Source of the DNA: Sphaerisporangium dianthi
Lineage (GTDB): Bacteria; Actinomycetota; Actinomycetes; Streptosporangiales; Streptosporangiaceae
Length of the DNA stretch: 64,000 bases
NCBI RefSeq assembly: GCF_042654065.1
Contig: NZ_JBHSFP010000030.1
Coordinates: 1 to 64,000, forward strand
Reading direction: 5' to 3'
Made by a program: the position numbers and the translations under genes. Position 1 is the first letter of the stretch, and each line of letters starts with the position of its first letter. This document shows positions 60,849 through 64,000 of the stretch, in pieces. The notes beneath the pieces were generated by a model. The model was given only the letters and a program-made list of their open reading frames with translations. It had not been told where the DNA came from and ran no database searches.

Positions 60849-61322
60849 GGTGAGACGTTATGACCGGGACGCGGGAACGGCCTGGCCCATCGGTATCCTC
60901 GCCACCGACTTAGGTCTGCTCCTGTGCGGGGCCACGGCTCGACCAAAGTATCGGGGCGACCTGCGCCGCCGGTGCCGGCGTGTCGTCACCGCCTGTGAGA
61001 TGCCGCCGATGACGTACGTGACCGACTGGGATCGAAAGCGCGATGGCGCAGGCCAAGGCCCTCGCCGGAGACCGGCATGTGCACGTCTCGAACGCGAGAG
61101 TGAAAAGATCACCGCTCATGAAGGCCGATGACTTCAGCGCGTGCCCCGGCCTGGACCGGCCGGCGCACGACCCGGCAGCCGACCGGGGCCGGGCCCGGAG
61201 TGGCGAGATCTTGTCGGGGGCCTGCTGTAGGTTCCGGGGCGAAGCCGAGAGAGTTCCCGATGGGCCGATGCGGTCCCGGTGTGAGGCCGCTGGAGTCACC
61301 GGTGAGCCGATGAAGGAGTGTC
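60849..61322. other. Intergenic region without a recognisable gene
   Basis: About 470 bases between divergent genes. Open frames are short, Arg-rich and without similarity I can see. AAGGAG just before 61323 is the ribosome site of the next gene. No repeat, RNA gene or clear promoter hexamers stand out. Confidence 0.5.
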
Positions 61323-61904
61323 GTGAGCGAGATCGCCGTCCGCCACCGCGTCCGCGCCGCCGTCTTCGCGGCCAAGGTCGCCGCCGTCGGCCCTGATCAG
61401 TGGTCCAACCCGTCTCCCTGCGAGGGGTGGACCGCCAGAGACGTCGTCGGCCACGTCGTCGGCATGCACGCCGCGATGCTCGGCCCCGTCGGCCGGTCGC
61501 TCAGCCGCGCGCCGTCCGTCGAGGAGGACCCGCTCGCGGCCTTCGTCTCGGCGTGCGCCGACATCGAGTCCCTGCTCGCCGACCCGTCCGTCGCCGCCAG
61601 GCCCATCGAGACCCCGATGGGGCGTCTCTCGGCCGAGCGGCACGTCGACCAGGTGGCCAGCGCCGACATGGTCCTCCACGGCTGGGACCTCGCCCGCGCC
61701 ACCGGCCAGGACGACACGATCGACCCGGCCGAACTCGAAGCGATGTGGCCCGCGGTCCAGCGAATTCCCCCGAAGATGCGCATCCCCGGCGCCTTCGGTC
61801 CCGGCATCGTCGTCTACGGCCCGGAGGTCGAGGTTCCCGGCGACGCCCCGCTCCAGCACCGCGTCCTCGGCCTCCTCGGCCGCGACCCCCACTGGTCCGC
61901 CTGA
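61323..61904 (+). CDS. TIGR03086-type metal-binding protein (mycothiol-dependent isomerase-like)
   Basis: DinB/maleylpyruvate-isomerase-fold protein of 193 residues. The signature is seen in WSNPSPCEGWTARDVVGHVVGMH (metal-binding His region) and SADMVLHGWDLARATG with the second conserved His. Some relatives are mycothiol-dependent enzymes. The GTG at 61323 follows AAGGAG. It stands alone between divergent and convergent neighbours. Confidence 0.88.
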   Translation: MSEIAVRHRVRAAVFAAKVAAVGPDQWSNPSPCEGWTARDVVGHVVGMHAAMLGPVGRSLSRAPSVEEDPLAAFVSACADIESLLADPSVAARPIETPMGRLSAERHVDQVASADMVLHGWDLARATGQDDTIDPAELEAMWPAVQRIPPKMRIPGAFGPGIVVYGPEVEVPGDAPLQHRVLGLLGRDPHWSA

Positions 61905-62011
61905 CCACCCCGCGAGTCCGCAGGGACAGCGGCATTCCCACCACCGCGACGAGGACCACGAAGGCGCAAGGAGCGTCCGGACGCAGACCGCCGAGCCGGG
62001 GCGGGTGGAGG

Positions 62012-64000
62012 TCAGGGCCGGTCGAGGCTAGCGGACGGGGCGGTCGTCGTGGCGGAGGCGTGCGAGGGTTCCTGCCGGAGGGCACCGAGCTTTCTGCGCC
62101 AGGAGGCGGCGCCCCGGTTGTCCGGCCCGAAGATCAGCGTGTACTCGACGATCACGGCCTCGAGCCGGGCGACGGCGTGGGCGTGCGCGCCGAGCCGGTA
62201 CATGCACCGGGCGATCTCCGCCCGGCAGTCCAGGAGCAGGCGCACGTCCTGCGGCCGGACGGCCCGAGCGTCCTCGACGAGACGCTCCCACTCCAGGCAT
62301 GCCTGCAGGAACCGGCCGAGCTCGTACATGATCTGTGCGCGGAGGTGGCGGCACCACAGCGTCACCGGATGCCGGAATCCGTGCAGCCGGGTGGCGTCGG
62401 TGAGGAGGCGGTCGGCCAGCCGCAGCCCGCCCTCCGGATCGCCCGCCATGGCGGTGTAGAGCGCCAGGCGGTAATGGCTGGTCCAGTAGCGCACGTGACC
62501 AGGAGCGACATACTTGTCGGCCAGTTCCACCGCGCGCTCGGCCGCAGCCTTCGCGGCCGAGTGCTCACCGCACTCTCCCTGTATACCGGCGATGTTGCAG
62601 TAGTAGTCGATGTGCCACTGCGAGTCGGGGCCCTCCTGCCTGATCCGCTCGTCGAGCGCGGCCTGCCACAACCTCAGCGCGCCGGCGAAGTCGCCGAGAT
62701 GCGTCGTCGCCGCGGCGACCTCGAAGGTGGCGCTCGCCGTGACCTCGTGCGCGTCGCCGAGGACGCTCCTGGCGGTCGCCGCCGTTCTGCGCGCCAGGCG
62801 CAGGGCGTCCCGGCCTCGGCCGGTCAGCCCGAGGCATCTCGACAGCCCGACCCGCGCCGAGAGGGTCAGGGGATCATGCTCGCCGCGCAGCGCGGCGGTG
62901 TCCTCGGCGAGCCGGCGGCTGAGCGGCAGGGCGCCGAGTGCGTCACCGCCCAGCGCCATCCAGAGGACCATGTCGAGTTGGAGGGTGAGAAGGTGGTCGG
63001 GGTCGGCGCCGGGCATGAACTCCGCCAGGTCGATCGCCGCGTCCAGGACGTCCAGCGCTGCCCTGTGGCGGCCGGTCCAGCCGAGGCAGCAGGCCAGTTC
63101 GACGGCGGCGTCGAGGCTGGCCACCGTCCAGCCCTTGCGGAGTGCCGTCTCGGCGACCTCGTACTGGGCGCGGTCGAAGGCGGAACGCCCGATTCCGACG
63201 CAGTCACGCGGACCGCCGTGCTCGACCAGGATGTTCCAGGTCTGCCGGGGGATCGGCGGCGGACAGGGCTCGGCGTCCACGGCGTCCGGCAGATAGTCGA
63301 ATGCCAGGTAGCCGTCCTTCTGGTCGCCGTCGCCGGGGATGAGCAGGCTGCTGGTGCCGTACAGCGGCTCGGTGGCCCACTCCAGGGCCTGCTCCCAGGG
63401 TTCGGGATGGGTGGACGACCCGCCGATCTGGGCCAGATAGTGCTCGTGCAGGCGCCGGAGCACCGGGACCGGAAGCGGTACGTGGTAGCCGGCGCGGCGC
63501 GTGTCTACCGCCGCAGCGACCAGGGCGCCGGCGCGCGGCCCCCCGACGCCCGGCCGGACCGGGACGCCGGTGCCCGACAGGGCGTCCTGCCAGTCCTGGT
63601 AGAGCTGAGGACCGGCGGCGAGGTACTCGGCGACGCCGAACCGCCCGGCGTGGGCGGCGGCCGTGCTCAGCCGATCGTCACGGCTCTCTGCGGCCTGCCG
63701 GACCTCCTTGTCGGACCACCGGCGGGAAAGGTGGACCTCGCGTGCCAGGGCCAGAACCTCGCGCACGTTGCGCCGGATCTCCGCCCCGCCCTGCATCGCG
63801 TTGTCGCACTGCGGGCTGAAAGCGGCGCGCTCCCTGGCGCGCAGCGTGGCCACGATCTTGACCGCGCCACTGCGGGTGCACAGCAACATTCTGAAGGTCT
63901 GGGCGTTGAACTCATCGGCGTCGACATAACGCTCCAGATCGTCCAGCCACAGCACGGCGAGCCGTTCCCGCCGGGCCGCGCGCACCGCTGCCGGAAAGGC
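62012..64000 (-). CDS. C-terminal part of a large NTPase with TPR repeats (runs off window)
   Basis: The open frame continues past the window end, so the start is not seen. The first part (LAVLWLDDLERYVDADEF) looks like the Walker B region of a STAND-type ATPase, with the expected Walker A outside the window. From about 63200 down to 62100 the protein is a series of helical repeats of TPR type (ALDVLDAAIDLAEFMPG, ALRLWQAALDERIRQEG, AKAAAERAVELADKY). Such proteins are usually signalling or defence regulators in actinomycetes; the exact role is unknown. Confidence 0.75.
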   Translation of the reverse strand, partial: AFPAAVRAARRERLAVLWLDDLERYVDADEFNAQTFRMLLCTRSGAVKIVATLRARERAAFSPQCDNAMQGGAEIRRNVREVLALAREVHLSRRWSDKEVRQAAESRDDRLSTAAAHAGRFGVAEYLAAGPQLYQDWQDALSGTGVPVRPGVGGPRAGALVAAAVDTRRAGYHVPLPVPVLRRLHEHYLAQIGGSSTHPEPWEQALEWATEPLYGTSSLLIPGDGDQKDGYLAFDYLPDAVDAEPCPPPIPRQTWNILVEHGGPRDCVGIGRSAFDRAQYEVAETALRKGWTVASLDAAVELACCLGWTGRHRAALDVLDAAIDLAEFMPGADPDHLLTLQLDMVLWMALGGDALGALPLSRRLAEDTAALRGEHDPLTLSARVGLSRCLGLTGRGRDALRLARRTAATARSVLGDAHEVTASATFEVAAATTHLGDFAGALRLWQAALDERIRQEGPDSQWHIDYYCNIAGIQGECGEHSAAKAAAERAVELADKYVAPGHVRYWTSHYRLALYTAMAGDPEGGLRLADRLLTDATRLHGFRHPVTLWCRHLRAQIMYELGRFLQACLEWERLVEDARAVRPQDVRLLLDCRAEIARCMYRLGAHAHAVARLEAVIVEYTLIFGPDNRGAASWRRKLGALRQEPSHASATTTAPSASLDRP

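Noticed and set aside
60847..61131. Plus-strand gene starting MVRRYDRDAG
   Set aside because: Arg-rich throughout with no similarity and no clear ribosome site; it starts over the opposite gene's start codon.

Overview
The window is one contiguous piece of a very GC-rich actinomycete chromosome. Gene content (mraZ-rsmH head of the division cluster, F420-type luciferase-like oxidoreductase, Methyltransf_19 and DUF3040 proteins, RibM under an FMN riboswitch, an NHLP-leader RiPP cluster) points to Streptosporangiales (Nonomuraea/Streptosporangium-like). That placement is inferred from gene types, not from a database comparison.

Layout. 1-1875 (minus): end of the window-internal dcw cluster (FtsL-like start, rsmH, mraZ) behind a clear four-unit MraZ box. 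2526-7305 (plus): MoxR ATPase, DUF58 protein and membrane transglutaminase in one overlapping operon closed by a perfect terminator. 7491-13402 (minus): DUF3040 membrane protein, dinB, a methyltransferase, nusB, efp, pepP and an F420-type oxidoreductase. 13433-18103 (minus): Methyltransf_19 protein, then MocA-like, XdhC, CoxE-like VWA and CoxD-like AAA genes, a molybdoenzyme maturation set with no structural enzyme in view. 18246-22018 (plus): ssuC-ssuB-ssuA-ssuD alkanesulfonate operon. 22177-26078 (minus): FMN riboswitch, ribE, ribM, ribBA, ribH and a PH-domain gene. 26254-27063 (minus): MpaB-type oxygenase. 27423-33463 (plus): complete peptide ABC importer. 33545-35518 (minus): a YtrA-type GntR regulator with a membrane protein and shared operators, and rpe. 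35666-38675 (minus): a membrane NACHT NTPase and a Uma2-type nuclease-fold protein.

The most interesting region is 38767-59536, about 21 kb, all on the minus strand. It looks like a hybrid ribosomal-peptide (RiPP) cluster. It has four NHLP-type precursor genes with unrelated cores, a fused E1-like/YcaO cyclodehydratase, a SagB-type azoline dehydrogenase, a LanM-type protein, the three-part NHLM export system (C39 peptidase/ABC, second ABC, HlyD-like), a DrrAB-like transporter that probably gives immunity, and two NarL-type two-component systems. The LanM keeps most dehydratase residues but has lost zinc ligands of its cyclase domain, so it may make dehydroamino acids only. The likely product class is then an azole/dehydroamino-acid peptide rather than an ordinary lanthipeptide. 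A membrane protein ending in a histidine-kinase dimerisation domain with the phospho-accepting His replaced by Glu, and no ATPase domain, sits between precursor genes. Two precursor promoters share an identical 15-bp block plus a dyad at the same spacing, and two precursor leaders share a hairpin with a conserved loop.

After the cluster come a glycoside-hydrolase-like TIM barrel protein, a truncated membrane protein, a TIGR03086 metal-binding protein and the 3' part of a large NTPase/TPR protein that runs off the window end.
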